Assembly: GCF_036373705.1 (NCBI RefSeq)
Contig: NC_089857.1
Span: 42,102,784-42,166,783 of the forward strand
Direction: 5' to 3'
Source: Amia ocellicauda
Lineage: Eukaryota; Chordata; Actinopteri; Amiiformes; Amiidae
Length of the DNA stretch: 64,000 nt
Both the position numbers and the translations under genes were made by a program. This document shows positions 12,669 to 40,577 of this stretch, piece by piece; the stretch's first letter is position 1, and the number at the start of each line of letters is the position of its first letter. The notes beneath the pieces are model-generated. The model ran no database searches, had not been told where the DNA came from, and worked only from the letters and a program-made list of their open reading frames with translations.

Positions 12669-14208
12669 TACAGTTAGGTCCATAAATATTTGGACAGTGA
12701 CACAATTGTCATATTTTTGGCGCTGTATGCCTCCACAATGGATTTGAAAGGAAACAATCAAGATGCTTTATGTGTAGACTTTCATCTTCAATTTGAGGGT
12801 AGTTACATCCAAATTGGGTGCATGGTGTATGAATTACACCCACACTCAAAAGTATTTGGACAAACTAACATAATCATGAATTAAATTGTGAGTTTCAATA
12901 CTTGGTGGCAAATACTTTGCAGTCAATGACTGCCTGAAGTCTGGAACACATAGACATCAGCAGATGCTGGGTTTCTTCCCTGGTGGTGCTCTGCCAGGCC
13001 TGCACTGCAGCTGTCTTTAGTTTCTGCTTGTTCTTGGGGTGTTTTGCTTTCAGTTTTGCCTTCAGCAAGAGAAATGCCGCTCAATTGGATTCAGGTCAGG
13101 TGATTCAGGAACACCAAAAGGCCCGGAAGACCACGGACAACAACTGTGATGGATGACAGAAGAATTATTTCCCTGGTGAAGAAAAAACCCTTCACAACAA
13201 CTGGCTAGATCAAGAACACCCCCCGGGAGGTAGGCGTATCTGTGTCAAAGTCAACAATCAAGAGAAGACTTCACCAGAGTAAATACAGAGGGTTTACCAC
13301 AAGATGTAAACAGGAAACTGGAAGACCAGATTAGAGTTTGACAAAAAAACATCTAAAGAACCCTGTACAGTTCTGGAACAACATCCTATGGACAGATGAG
13401 ACAAATATCAACTTTGACGGGAAGAGAAGAGTATGGAGAAGGGAAGGAACTGCTCATGATCTGGAGCATACCACCTCATCTGTGAAGCATGTTATGGCAT
13501 GGGCATGTATGGCTGCCAAGGGAACTGGATCCCTTGTATTTACTGATGATGTGACTGCTGACAAAAGCAGCAGGATGAATTCTGAAGTGTTTAGGGCTGT
13601 ATTATCTGCTCAGATTCAGCCAAATGCTTAAAAACTCACTGGACGGCGCTTCACAGTGCAGATGGACAATGACCGAAGCATACTGCGAAAGCAACCCAAG
13701 ACTTAAGGTGAAGAAGTGGAATGTTCTGCAATGGCCAAGTCAATCACCTGACCTGAATCCAATTGAGCAGCATTTCACTTGCTGAAGGCAAAAGTGAAGG
13801 CAAAACACCAAGAACAAGCAGGAGCTAAAGACAGCTGCAGTGCAGGCCTAACAGAGCATCACCAGGGAAGAAACCCAGCATCTGCTGATGTCTATGGGTT
13901 CCAGACTTCAGGCAGTCATTGACTGCAAAGGATTTGCAACCAAGTATTGAAACTCACACTTTAATTCATGATTATGTTAGTTTGTGCACATACTTTTGAG
14001 CCCCTAAAATTGGGGGGATCACATATAAAAATGGGTGTAATTCCTACACTGTTCACCCAATGTGGATGAACTACCCTCACATTAAAGATGAAAGTCTACA
14101 CTTAAAGCGCATCTTAATTGTTTCCTTTCAAATCCATTGTGGTGGCGTACAGAGCCAAAATTATTACAATTGTGTCACTGTCCAAATATTTATGGACCTA
14201 ACTGTATG
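12669..14208 (+). mobile_element. Tc1/mariner-like transposon with unusually long terminal inverted repeats
   Basis: The ends are inverted copies of cagttaggtccataaatatt, flanked by TA, as expected for the Tc1/mariner superfamily. The inverted repeats extend far inward, about 12,669-13,106 against 13,742-14,208. The right arm includes the coding end of the transposase (SPDLNPIEQ), so the left arm carries an inverted copy of it. A decayed transposase lies between the arms. Confidence 0.9.
13110..13795 (+). pseudogene. Decayed Tc1-like transposase
   Basis: Fragments in order are a helix-turn-helix-like N-terminal part (about 13,115-13,320), the open segment 13,338-13,631 containing LWTDETNINF (first catalytic Asp), a MDND second-Asp region (about 13,660) in a shifted frame, and SPDLNPIEQ (about 13,750). 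The third catalytic acidic residue (E) lies in this last block. The frame is broken at least twice, so it cannot make an intact transposase. Confidence 0.85.
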
Positions 14209-16980
14209 TGGATGATCCGTCAGCAAACAGAGCCAAGGAAGAAATACAAAGAAAAATAAGACATGAGATCCCAACGTCTGAAATATTCCTTCTTCTTGTG
14301 CAACTGGTAACAGCTAACCTTTACTTTTGTCAAATTACGTGACTTGCCACCATGAAGATGCTTTTCCACACATAGCTTACAAAATGTACAGAAGAGATTC
14401 CAAAGGCCATAACCTCACCCTGTGGAAATAGAGGGGTTTTCACATCTAAAAACTCTTTGTAATGCATTCCTCTGTTCTGAGGCTTCATGCTTTTATGATT
14501 TTCATCAAATTTATTTTAAAACCCTGCACACAGAGCTGACTTTCTGAGACAAATTATGTATTTATATTGAGCTATATCCGTTTCTCATGTCCATAAACCA
14601 GCCTCTCTCAGTTAAATCGGCACCCCTGTCCTCAGCAGTCACATTATAACGCATGAGATTAATTCCTGAATAAGTGGCTTTATTACAGATATGCCTGCTT
14701 CCCAAAACAAATCTAATCAGTAGTAATTACACAAACAGCTGTTGAATGTCACAACTGCAGCAATACCATCAATGTATTTCTCATAGCAACAAATGAGATT
14801 ATGTATCCTGTAAGTCTGCCAAGAAATTAATAATAATAATCATCAACAAAAGCTGATAGCGGTCATAGAGAACATGTTTTTTCCATGGGCTTCACTAGTT
14901 GTCTCTTTGCCTGTAATTTAGTCTTATAGCCACAAAGTGGTAGTGTAGTCTCAGCAGTAAACACAGTCACAATAACATTATTACTGAGACACTATTACTG
15001 TCAATAAATATTTTAGAGGAACTGCAGAAGCTGAAACTTGGACAGATCATCTTTCCATTAGTGAGGCAAGTCTCTGCATAAGCAAAAATTTACTCTATTT
15101 ACCTTCCAAACTGAAATACTGTTAAACATTTTTATATACATTAGAAGACTGAAGTTTTAATGACTGTCATTGGCAAATAACAGAATGTCTCACTCGCTGG
15201 GTAAAATGTAAATTACAACTCCCTGTGGTCCATTTTTCAAAAGTGATCGCAGTTTGGACGTGTCCAGCGAGGCGGGACAGTAAATACTCGCTTGTGTTCA
15301 GGAGCTTCTCTCCCGCTCCCCAGGGCTCAGAAAGACCATTTAAATGTCTCTGTTGCATGATGTGGTGTTTAAAAGTGTCATAAGTGTTGAAATCACATGG
15401 CAGGGCTGTGACTGTAAGAGGACACACTTCATCTGTACAGACATTTAGGAAGCAATTTGTCTCAAGTTTAAGAGTTACTATTTGAAGCGGACTCTTGAAT
15501 TGACCCTTTTCTGGCCGTTGGTTCCTGTAATGGAAACACTCCCCAGAGAGAGTCCACAAATCTGTGAGGAGGAACACAGACTGCAGACAGTGTGTAAATG
15601 TGTGTTACACTCACTGAGTAAAATATCAGAGCTTTAACTCGCTCTTTACCAGTTGTGAAACTCTGTCTGTTTTCTCTGATCTCTTTTGTCTCATGTTTGA
15701 TCCATGGATGATAATCATATAGTGAGGCTGGTATCAGTATTGATATTGTTCAGCACTTTATTTTCGTTTAGTTTTGTGCTAAAAGATAACCAGTTTTCTC
15801 ACAGCTTCTAGTCTCACATCCGTGCAAAATGGATGACACTCTCACAAGAATCATAGAAGTTCATGGAAATGTAATGCATATTGTATTCATGAAAAGCAAG
15901 AAACCCTTTACTTGACACAGGTTAACAAAGTTATAATGTGAATATACATACTATTGGGACAACTTTTAAAGCTCACAGTGCAAGATCTGTTAAATTGCTT
16001 CCCCTCTCTTTTCCATAAATATACATTGAGTTTTCCCATCATCATGCTTTTAAATATTGACATTACTTTCTATCAAGAGCAAATTCCACTGTGAAGCACA
16101 AATCTCACCCAGTACTGGGTCACACAGCGCAAGTTAAATTAACTTTATATTGTCTGAACTCCCGTCTCTAACTTATCATGTGACCGAGGAGACGAGTGCA
16201 ACATTTTGCAATATGTACATGATAGCAATGGTCTGGAGAACTACAGTGCAAGTGCCGCATTGCATTATGAAATGACGACACCTACTGGAAAGTAATAGAT
16301 ATTTCACTGTGGTCCTCACAAACCTACTGGAATCGAGATCAGTGTTATTTAGAATCAATCCTTGAGGGCTAGAGGTCGCAGGCTTAGTATGTTTATTTAA
16401 TTCCTGATTAATTTATCTGAACACATTTTACCTCCTCCCTTGGTCTCATGCCCACAGAGTAACCCATACAAGCTGGAATGACTGCATTAGAAAAACACTA
16501 TTGCAGATGTGTAGTTGGCAATATTTCTGACATCCCTTGGGATACTATTCAGCTCTGTTCCCCTCTTGGGATTAAATAAATATTCATACTGATAAATATC
16601 AATTACATTTCTGTGTTGGCAGTGGGAGGCTTGTCTCATTACATCTGTCAGTCGCGTTTGTGTCAATACTTAAATGTTAGTGTAGTGCAGAGCGTTGCGT
16701 CATTCCTTCTCTTAAATGACTCCATTGTGGGCATGAATACTGGGTGGCTACTCTCGTTGCATGGAAAATGCACTTTTCCAGTTCCTGCTTTCTCGGTAGC
16801 GCTGAAGAAGATGTGAAACTGTGAAAGTCGGTTTTATAATTGCCAACAGTTACAAAATGGTTCAAGAAAATGTGTTTACGATGTCAAACTCGTGTAACTT
16901 TCATTGAATCAAAGTGTCTGTAGATGGATTTGTGCTGACAATACTGAGAGACACTCGACTACGAAAGGCAATGAGAGGCG
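14209..16980. other. Intergenic DNA, no gene recognised
   Basis: The longest open frame is 136 codons on the minus strand at 15,167-15,577. It has no recognisable domain or splice context. Nothing else stands out. Confidence 0.5.
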
Positions 16981-17285
16981 TAGATATTTTCAAGGGTCTT
17001 CAAGGGTTACGACTGAGGTCTAGGGTTTATAGTTAGGTTTCATGGTTAGGGTTTAGATTTAGGTTTTTTGGATAGTGTTGGTATTTAGGCTTAGGGTTTA
17101 AGGTTGTGGTTTGCAGTTCAGAGGTAAGGGTCAAGGCTTAAGGTTTGGTGTTTATTGGTTTAATTTTTAGTTTTAGGGTTTAGTTTATACGGTTAGGGTT
17201 AAGGGTTAAGGCTTGTGGTTTAGGGTTTCGTCTTATAGTTGTGGTTCATTGTGCAAGGTTTAGGACTTAGGGTTAGGGTTACAAT
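16981..17285 (+). repeat. Degenerate telomere-like tract
   Basis: About 300 bp contain many scattered copies of TTAGGG-like hexamers and variants (ttagggtt, gggtttag, ttaaggtt), all in the same orientation and interrupted by diverged units. It resembles an old interstitial telomeric-type or telomere-like satellite tract rather than a chromosome end. Confidence 0.6.
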
Positions 17286-19200
17286 GCCAGTTTGGGGATA
17301 TGGTCTTTTTAGAAGCTAGGTGGTTAAGGCTAAGGGTGTGCAATCAGCTGCCTGTTTGTAAACCAAGACAAAGGTACCCTTGCCTGGCACTGTGGCTTCA
17401 ACAGCACCTCCTATAAACCTCCTGTAGACAAAGAGCAAGCATAGTGTCGGATTGTGTGTGCAAGACTGCGAACAATACCTCGTCTGGACAATAGAGAAGC
17501 CACTATTACCCACAGCCATAGAAATAGAATGAATGGAAGTATCCATCAGATCAGAGATTTAAGAATATATTCTAACTAAGTAACAATACTGCATGAGAAT
17601 ATGTATGTAACATGCTAAAAATATTAAATGAAACAATGATGACAACTAGCAGTTTTGGAAATGACAAGTACACCATTTCAAGAGTATTTATATTATTTCC
17701 ATTGCTATCCATCTTTTCTAATTTATCTTGCCTGCTAGCAACTGTCTAATAGTAAACCACTGGCTTATTTTTAATGAATGGGTTTGTATCTTCCAGGGTT
17801 GCCAGGGTTGCGAGCGGCACAATAAATATGAATGTAATAAAAACCAGATTCACTACGACGAGGTGGCCGTCTTCTGACAACAGGTCGATTTCCACCACAG
17901 TGTCGTAAGGAGGGACATGAGGCTTTAAGCACACACGGACACAGAAGCACCCGTCCTCTCTGAATGTCAAGAGTGGTAATCCACCGCGCCTGCCCGCCTG
18001 TGCAAGTGTCACGCCCTGGATCACGGGGGGCTTTCTGAGCTGCGATGGAAGCAGCGATGGGCATTAACAGACTAGCCTTAGTGGCAACTGGTCAAATGGC
18101 TCTGCTTGATGATGATGCATCCCCAGTGGGCTGAAACAATCTGCGCTGCTCGGGAGTGAGAGGACGTCTCCTTTCCTCTGTGTTGCAGCGAGATCGTGTC
18201 TTCACAAACAGATGCCAATTGGTGTCTGCTTCAGAAAAAAAACATAATTTTAATTGTGGGAGTATTTATATTTCTCTCACTCTCACACACACTATCTCCT
18301 CTAATTAAATGACACACACCTAAGAGCTAAAGCTATTTAATCAATACATAATGATAATAATGCCATTTTAAATATTAATGATGGTGATACTAATAATAAT
18401 TACAGTTTTTATATTGTGACAAAGCCCTGGAAATCTTCTGTTGCCAAGTCTGTCTGTGTCAGGCGCATTACCTTTGCTTTGGATCCCTGGCTCTGTGATT
18501 AACACACAGATTCATCCTCTACAACAACAACAGCCTGCGTTTCAGGGGCTGGAGCGCCTGACAGGCTGACTGGAGTGCAGCTCGATTAATAATGCTGAAT
18601 GCAACATGGGCTGCTGCCTTAAAATAGACTCTTTAAAAGCCAAGTGGTTAAGGTGCATACTAATGCATGTGACTCTGCTCATTTTTCACCCTACAATGAA
18701 AACACCAGCCACCGAGCTGCATTGTACAGCTGCACATGCTCAGTGCGGCGCATGGATCCCCATTCATAGCTTGCTGTCTCTCCAGCAGGCACTACTGATG
18801 CTGGGATGCGTCTCCTTGCTACCCTACGCTGCCTCCTGGACTGGATGGTTTTTCTCCACCAAGGGGATTATCTGATGTAGGACACATCTCTAATCTCAAG
18901 ACAAGAGCATATTTAACCTTTTTTCTTTTCCCCCGTTGCTGTGGTTGTTGTCAGAGAAGGTCCTTTGATTTTTTGGGGGGATTTTGTCATGTTTTTTCCC
19001 CCTCCTTTGCCTTGACAGCTGGTAAACCGAAGGCATGTTAAATCATTTTCATGCTTTTTTAGCCCTTTTCGAACGCCTCAATCAGATTGCCTGGAACCAG
19101 GGATTAGATAAACAAACCATGTCCACATTTACAACGCACCTATAGTACCGACGGTCTTGATCCTGTTTCTGTTGTTGTTGTTGTTGTTGTTCTGCCTCAG
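17286..19200. other. Proximal upstream region of ANKRD55
   Basis: This probably contains the ANKRD55 promoter and any upstream 5' UTR exon, but no TATA box or CpG island is clear. Two overlapping minus-strand frames at 17,746-18,064 are open for more than 90 codons; I do not recognise either. A pyrimidine/TTG-rich stretch ending in tctgcctcag at 19,191-19,200 could be a 3' splice site in front of the first coding exon. Confidence 0.4.
19169..19191. repeat. (TTG)n microsatellite
   Basis: About seven TTG units lie directly upstream of a possible splice acceptor (tgcctcag, ending at 19,200) before the ANKRD55 start exon. Confidence 0.85.
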
Positions 19201-19246
19201 AGATGGTGATTGCTGGCTGTGGTTGCGAATAATGCAATAGTCAACC

Positions 19247-34540
<15,294 letters not shown>

Positions 34541-35030
34541 CGTTTTGTTCAGTTTGGGGTTTATTTTTTGTAACACAAAGTGGCTCGGAGCGTGCAACAG
34601 TTTCTCCGTTTGGAAGCTTTCAAGGCTGGGGTGTCTCAGAAGTTGCTTGGATTATCTTTTCTTTTTCTTGTCCCTCTCTCTTGGTTGAGGTGTATTCACT
34701 AGGATAACCCTGTGAGGCCTCTGGTCCCTCAGCCACTGTAGATAGATTTTTAAAAATATATATCAGCTTCTAGAAATCGAAGGACACGCTGACATATTTT
34801 ATAAGTACCTTAATCTTTGCTAAGTTTGTTTACTCCGAAATGATGACAGGCTATTTTGTACTGATTTTTAAACTCCGCTTCAGGGGACATGTACTGTTTA
34901 CCATTTAACCAGCCAGTCAGAGTCCTGCTCTGCCATTGGTTACTTACACATTCTGTGTTTATACTTCATGTAAATTATGTTCTGTCCATATTTTGCATAA
35001 TCAATAAATAATAAAACATATATTGCTTCT
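34541..35030 (+). other. ANKRD55: ANKRD55 3' UTR
   Basis: About 480 nt of AT-rich sequence run from the stop codon to overlapping AATAAA signals. No repeat is recognised within it. Confidence 0.75.
35003..35015 (+). terminator. ANKRD55: ANKRD55 polyadenylation signals
   Basis: Two overlapping AATAAA hexamers (35,003-35,008 and 35,010-35,015) lie about 465 nt after the stop codon, followed by T-rich sequence. Cleavage is expected near 35,030. Confidence 0.75.
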
Positions 35031-36483
35031 TGATATTTGTTGCCATCATAACAATTTACATCAGTTGTGCAATAAGGGTTTCAATTATGATGTGAGAATG
35101 GAGATCAGTTTTCTGCAATAAACCGATGAAGTGCAACGATATGATAAAGAATGAGGTTTAAGGATAGATTAGATATAGTGAAAGTGGTAACACTAAGTAA
35201 CACTAAGGTTTGTAATTTAAGGCTCCATACAAAACTGAGGGCCTGATTTCCCAAAACTGCTGCATAAAATAAGTTTGAATTCAGCTTTTTTTGTTTAGAT
35301 TAAGATAATTGATGGGGGGTTTAGAAAGAAACTAGCGGCGCTAATAAACATACGAGCTGCCCTGACTCATCAGGAAGAGCTTTCGAATCTTAGGGAAGCC
35401 CGGCTCTCGGTGTGGGGAAAGTCCACAGCAGGACAGACACTCCCGTCACATGTCAGTTGGCTGGCGTCTGGAAGGCAGCCGTTGTATCCTTCCTGCAGGG
35501 CTGCTGATCTTATTTCACTAGAGCTGAGATGATAACTGGGGTGTGACTGAAACACAGTGTCCTGGTACTCAGAGAACCAAGAGGCAGGGACACAGTTCTG
35601 ATGTTTATCTGGTGATGAAATAAAAAATAAGCGAGAGAGAGAGCTATGAGGCTGATTGTATTAAGAGGTTCTTACGGGCAGCAATTTCTACACATGCTAT
35701 TGTTTCTATCGTTTAATTTGTGTCTGGCTTTGTGTGAGGCACTATGAGCCATTAACATCTACAGGGAGCCAGAGCTTGGTGTATGCATTGACGTATGCAT
35801 CAGGATACCTGGACTTCTATCGGGGACTTAATCCCGGGATCTACGTCTGCTGAATATGTGGAGGTTTAAGAAAAAAAAAATGTAAAACAGTTGTGTAGAT
35901 AACTATATGCACATTAATACTCATGAGAATAAAAAATAATAAATGGAATGTAATTAAAATTAAATCTTAGTATGTAAACTAATTATGCACTGGGAATTGT
36001 GTAACTCATTTTTAATTTGCTTACGTTTGTCAGAAGAAAAGTAACAACTGATATCCCTGTCAGAAAAAAAAAACTATTATTTTGTTACATCAAATGCTTT
36101 AGGTATAAACAGCAGAGTCTGTCTCTCACTTCACTGTGTTAAAGCTTCCTCTACACTTCACTTGTTTCTAGAGACAGGAACGTCTTTTCCTGTAATTGAA
36201 CCTTAAAAAAACTGTCAGTTACAATTGACACGAAACCGCTTACACACTTCTACAGAAAAGGTGTGCATCCTTCCTTTTTTGGACATGTTCAGATCCGTCT
36301 CTGGCAGCACTGGGTGTTACATGCCTTTATTATGTACCTGTTTATTTCAGTAAGCAGTGAAACTGATGCTGTCATCTCTTTATTTTTCTGATCTGAATTA
36401 ATGCTGCTCAGTTTGACACATGGCTGGTACTCTTTACTCATCCAGAATACATTTACAAACCAGGGCCATCTCACGGTCATTTC

Positions 36484-36690
36484 TGATCCGGATCAAATGC
36501 ATGGGAACATTTGATCAGGATCAGTGGTGTTGTGTCTACGCTGACATCTGATCAGGATCAACTGTCAGCCGCCACAGGGGTTTGAAATAACGCCTGCAAT
36601 TAAAACAAACACCGATGGGATCTGATGCAATTGATCCTGATCTGTACCATCTCCCTGAGAGGGGCATTTGATGCGGATCACAAATGGCCA
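36484..36690. repeat. GATC-rich palindromic repeat cluster
   Basis: Within about 200 bp the motif tGATC(a/c)GGATCa and its inverse recur at least five times (for example 36,484, 36,512, 36,547, 36,632 and 36,674), in both orientations. This looks like the remains of a short non-autonomous element, but I cannot assign the family. Confidence 0.45.
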
Positions 36691-39071
36691 TGTGAACGCA
36701 CCTAGTATCTCCACACAACAGTGTCGCGCCAGCTTCTATCAGAGTCCCTTATCCAATCAAGAATGTGCCTTTAACTGCAATGGCACCGTAAAACTCGTAT
36801 TCAATCACAACATGGGTTAAGTGGATTATAAGCATGACCATTCTGTTGGCAGATTTCTCAACTCACCGTCTCATACATTTTCTATCTGCATTGCAGGTTT
36901 CTGAATGTGTCTAATCAAAATTAGTCTGGAAGCTTGGGGCATGATAAGGCCATGTTAGACTTCATGGAAATATCTAGTATGAGCAAACACCTCTTTGCAT
37001 TTGAGAGATATAGCTTGAATGTCCATTTCTTTCTGACTTTGCATCTTTGATGTGGTAATTCCATCCCATACAATGTTTTTTCCCCCCTTACTTTTTAAAA
37101 TTAATTTTGCTAAACCACACGGACACTGCAGTGCTCTCCTTCTTGGTAGTCGAGCACAAAAGTGAGTACAGAACAAATGCATATAGTCTTTGCTCTTCTG
37201 TAGGCAATAGATTAAGTTGGAGGCAACCTCTAGCTGATGCTCCTGAAAGTACCACCTCATTAAAAAGAGCATCTTTCTCTGTGATTGTGCTTAATTATTT
37301 CTGGCTTTTTAAGAAAGTGCACCTCCCTTGTACTCCTCACTTCAGCCTCTCATGGTTACAGAAGTTCACTGTGACAAGATACAGACAAGGTTATTCAAAT
37401 GAAGGTCAAACAAAGGGGTTTCCAGGCAGTGTGCTTCCAGTAAAGTGATTCATTTGCCACATATGGCCTCGGTGTGTGTGGGTGGTGATGCGGCAGCCAA
37501 TCAGCTCACACAGAGACGTGTTCCAACAGTTCTCCGTGCTGCCTTTTCCTAGTTGGCTTTTGAGATCAGATCTCAAAATAAATGTAGCTGTCATTGAATA
37601 CATGACACTTATAGTTTCATCCAATGCATCTCACAGGCTTCAATGTTCAATATATAATGACTAAACAGTTTTGTGCTTATGTCCATGTACTAAACTATCT
37701 TGAAGCTCCTTGTAAATGCTGTAAAAAAACAATATATTTTAATCTTAAAGATTAATGAATAAATAACTTAGGCTTTTTATCTTAGGCTTTATACTAACAG
37801 TCTTCTTCAGCTGTTTTTCCAGTCCTAAAGTCTCTGTAATCACATCCAATAAAAAAGTGTTCCAAAAATGTAGCGTTACTACTGTATATACAAACTAATA
37901 TTGTTACAAAATAAGTATTTTTAATCAATTGTTACAGACATGAAATACTGCTGATCATGTATGTTTATGATTGGTTTTCAGATGTCTTGTTACTGCATAT
38001 TTAGACACCTTCCCTTAGAAATGTATTGTACACATTGTGTGAGTGCTTTAAATAGCAAAGTCAGTTTTGCAGCATGTTTAGTTTCTGTTTGAAGTTCCCA
38101 CACCACTGTTCTGACAAGGAGTGCTTTATTGAACGTTTGTTAAATTTATCTGCAACCCACAGCTACTTCCTGTCATTATTAAAAATGCCTAATTACAATT
38201 TGCTTCTATGCAACTTCCGCAATAATCAACCCTGACAGATCATTCTGCAATGATATGTTCAGTATGTAGTATTTTTGATTAGTCTTCTAGACAGACAGCT
38301 ATTATTTACCAGATACAATCATCTTTCTAAAAACTGTTATCTCAGGTCAGTATTCTTATGCACATATTCGAATGCCCAGTGTCCTATCATTATACGGACA
38401 GTCTTTTCCTAAATTGAGTACCTTTTATGAACTCCCCTTAAAAGCACATTCTAGCCCCTCCACACACTTGCAGATGTTCTGCCCGGCACTAGAGTTAGGC
38501 CAGAGCCCCGCAGAGGACAGTCAGTCGCTTCACTGAACATGTAAGATACCTGGTTCTCATAGAGCAGCAGCAGAGTCACCTGACACATTAAAGTGTAAAA
38601 TAAGTGCTGTGCTGGCCAACAGACATCAGTGCAGTAAACTGTCTGAGAATATTAATCTGATCATATGACCATCATGCCCCCATCAGAGCTGTGGAGAAGG
38701 ATCTGAATAAATCACTCTTCTGTGCACACTTCGCAATTCAGCATTGCTGGTGGGTAAATAAGGAGCCGTGGGCGACATTTCATTCGGTTCATTGGGCAAC
38801 AGTTTCAGAAATTCTGTGGAGCAGTAGAATCCAATCTAATCTGTGGCAGACATCTAAATATGTGTCGGGTTTCAACAAGGAAAAGAGAGGATTACACCAC
38901 TAGGGTAGCTTTGCACCCGTTCATGAATCATGGTGCCGGGGTTTGCACTGTTGTCCTTAGTATTCCCTACTAATAGTGAAGGGCCAATCAGCCTCACAGG
39001 TTAAAGCTGTCGTAGAAAGAAAGGCTTTCTGATCGCATTGGCATTCCATTTCATGTGTGTATGTATTGTTC

Positions 39072-39072
<1 letters not shown>

Positions 39073-39122
<50 letters not shown>
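39073..39122. repeat. (ATT)n microsatellite
   Basis: About 16 perfect ATT units. The poly-isoleucine and poly-tyrosine open frames here are artefacts of the repeat. Confidence 0.97.
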
Positions 39123-40289
39123 TGTTTTTTACAGATACACGTTATTTCAACAAAGCATTTCAAACATCAGGTCCATGTGGATCAAACACAGGGAGCTGTC
39201 AGTTTCAGCACACTCTTAGAACTAATGTGTTTAATTTAACACATTCAGTGTTTGTTCTGGGACAACGCAATTTTGTGATGAAATTCACAAAAGAGTGAGA
39301 AAAAAATAAATTATGATGTTGTAATTTGGTCAATTGTAAAACAGTTATTTTGTACTTGAATTAACACAAAACGGGTAAATGTAACTCTTCAGTTCTAAGA
39401 ACTCTGAACTCTGGCTGGTGCTCTCAAAGAGGAATCTGTGGTGTGTGTGGGCGACCTGAATACAATCGTGCGGCGTCCCAGGGTTGCAGGAAGAAAAGCT
39501 TCCTGCTCAGTTCAATTGTCTAACTTGGACGGATGCGAAGTGTGTTATTTCACAGGTTGTCCTGCTTCCTGCACCATCCGAGGAATAATGCACATCCCTA
39601 GACCTTCTCTTCAAGGAGGCCAAATTCTGAGAAGCAGCAAAGAATAAAATGTGCGTGTCCACTATTGCTGCCTACAAAACAAACATTCATTATTTGACTT
39701 TTTGCTTTGCTTAGAATAATGCAAGCTGCATAAATAAGCATGGAGAGAAAGTATATATATATAATTATATAAAAATAAAGCTAAAGGAAAAGGGACAACA
39801 GCATTTCCCCACTAAAACATTGTGGAGGAGGTCAGTAACTGTAAGACTTTTGGCAGACAACATATATATAGCATATATATACCCCAACCAATTAAACTGG
39901 GTTTAAAACTTACTCTTATTCGGTTACGTTAACAATTGAAGTTGCTTGTAAAATTACAAATATTGGGATCTTATGTTGTTTTTTAACAAGTATATTTTAA
40001 TTATAAAAAAAGGCTTAGTGTACGGCATATTCAGAGGAGATCCCCTGTGTCTCTCAGGGACCTGTCCCAGGGGACACCATGAAAAGCAGGTTATTATTAT
40101 GCAGGTTATATAAACATGCAGGGAATCTACACTTAAGGGGACGCTTCACTTTCTACAAATAAAGGAAGTCATCACGTCCAACAAAAGAGCTTTTAAACTC
40201 AATCTGCAGTAGAGAGCTGACAGTCCTGCGCCAGTGAGGTCCCAGCTGGCGCCGTCCACACCGGCCCGCTTCCATAAACATCTGTTTCC

Positions 40290-40489
40290 AGCAAAGAAGG
40301 CGGGGACTAACGGGAATCGCCGCGTAGAGCCTGACGTCACGGCGTGGTTGGGAATGTTTTGAGCAGCCAATCAGGAGCTGCGCTAGAGTGCAGAACGTAA
40401 GCACGCAGGCCGGCGTCACGCACTGGCCCCGCCTCTCCCGATACAGAGAGAAAAAAAGCAAAGCAGGAGAGCCAGGCTGGCGGGGTGCG
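40290..40489 (+). promoter_or_regulatory. IL6ST: IL6ST CpG-rich promoter
   Basis: The region from about 40,200 to 40,740 is much richer in GC and CpG than its surroundings. It contains a perfect palindromic CRE TGACGTCA (40,332-40,339), a CCAAT-type box AGCCAATCAG (40,365-40,374) and a GC-box-like ccccgcctc (about 40,427). It has no clear TATA box, as is usual for a broadly expressed receptor. It lies directly in front of a plausible non-coding exon with a good donor. Confidence 0.7.
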
Positions 40490-40577
40490 ATGGTGTCTGA
40501 CGCGGAGAATCCAGTGAAAATGCCCGAAACGGGAGGATTTACGGGGGTTTGAGAGGCGCTGTTTCATCGCCACCACG
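40440..40577 (+). other. IL6ST: IL6ST exon 1, non-coding 5' UTR
   Basis: This is inferred from the CpG-rich promoter and the donor cacg|gtaggt at 40,578. The transcription start is not defined by sequence alone. Joined to coding exon 2 (ag|ATG), it would give a leader containing one upstream ORF at 40,490-40,552. More non-coding exons could exist in the 10-kb intron. Confidence 0.55.
40490..40552 (+). CDS. Upstream ORF in the IL6ST leader (20 codons)
   Basis: ATG at 40,490 opens MVSDAENPVKMPETGGFTGV and stops at TGA 40,550-40,552. If exon 1 is spliced directly to exon 2, the stop is 27 nt before the main ATG and in the same frame. The start context is moderate (gcgATGg). It could damp translation of gp130; no product function is implied. 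Confidence 0.4.
   Translation: MVSDAENPVKMPETGGFTGV

Larger units (their letters stand above)
35031..40290. other. Intergenic DNA between ANKRD55 and IL6ST
   Basis: No gene recognised. It contains a GATC-rich palindromic cluster at 36,484-36,690 and an (ATT)n tract at 39,073-39,122. The only other open frames are short (at most 113 codons) and without family resemblance. Confidence 0.6.

Noticed and set aside
13338..13631. Open frame with LWTDETNINF as a host gene
   Set aside because: It lies between Tc1 terminal inverted repeats and is a transposase fragment.
15167..15577. 136-codon minus-strand frame
   Set aside because: No domain, no flanking splice sites and no family resemblance. Length alone is compatible with chance.
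39038..39298. Open frames with long poly-Tyr or poly-Ile runs
   Set aside because: They are frames through the perfect (ATT)n microsatellite.
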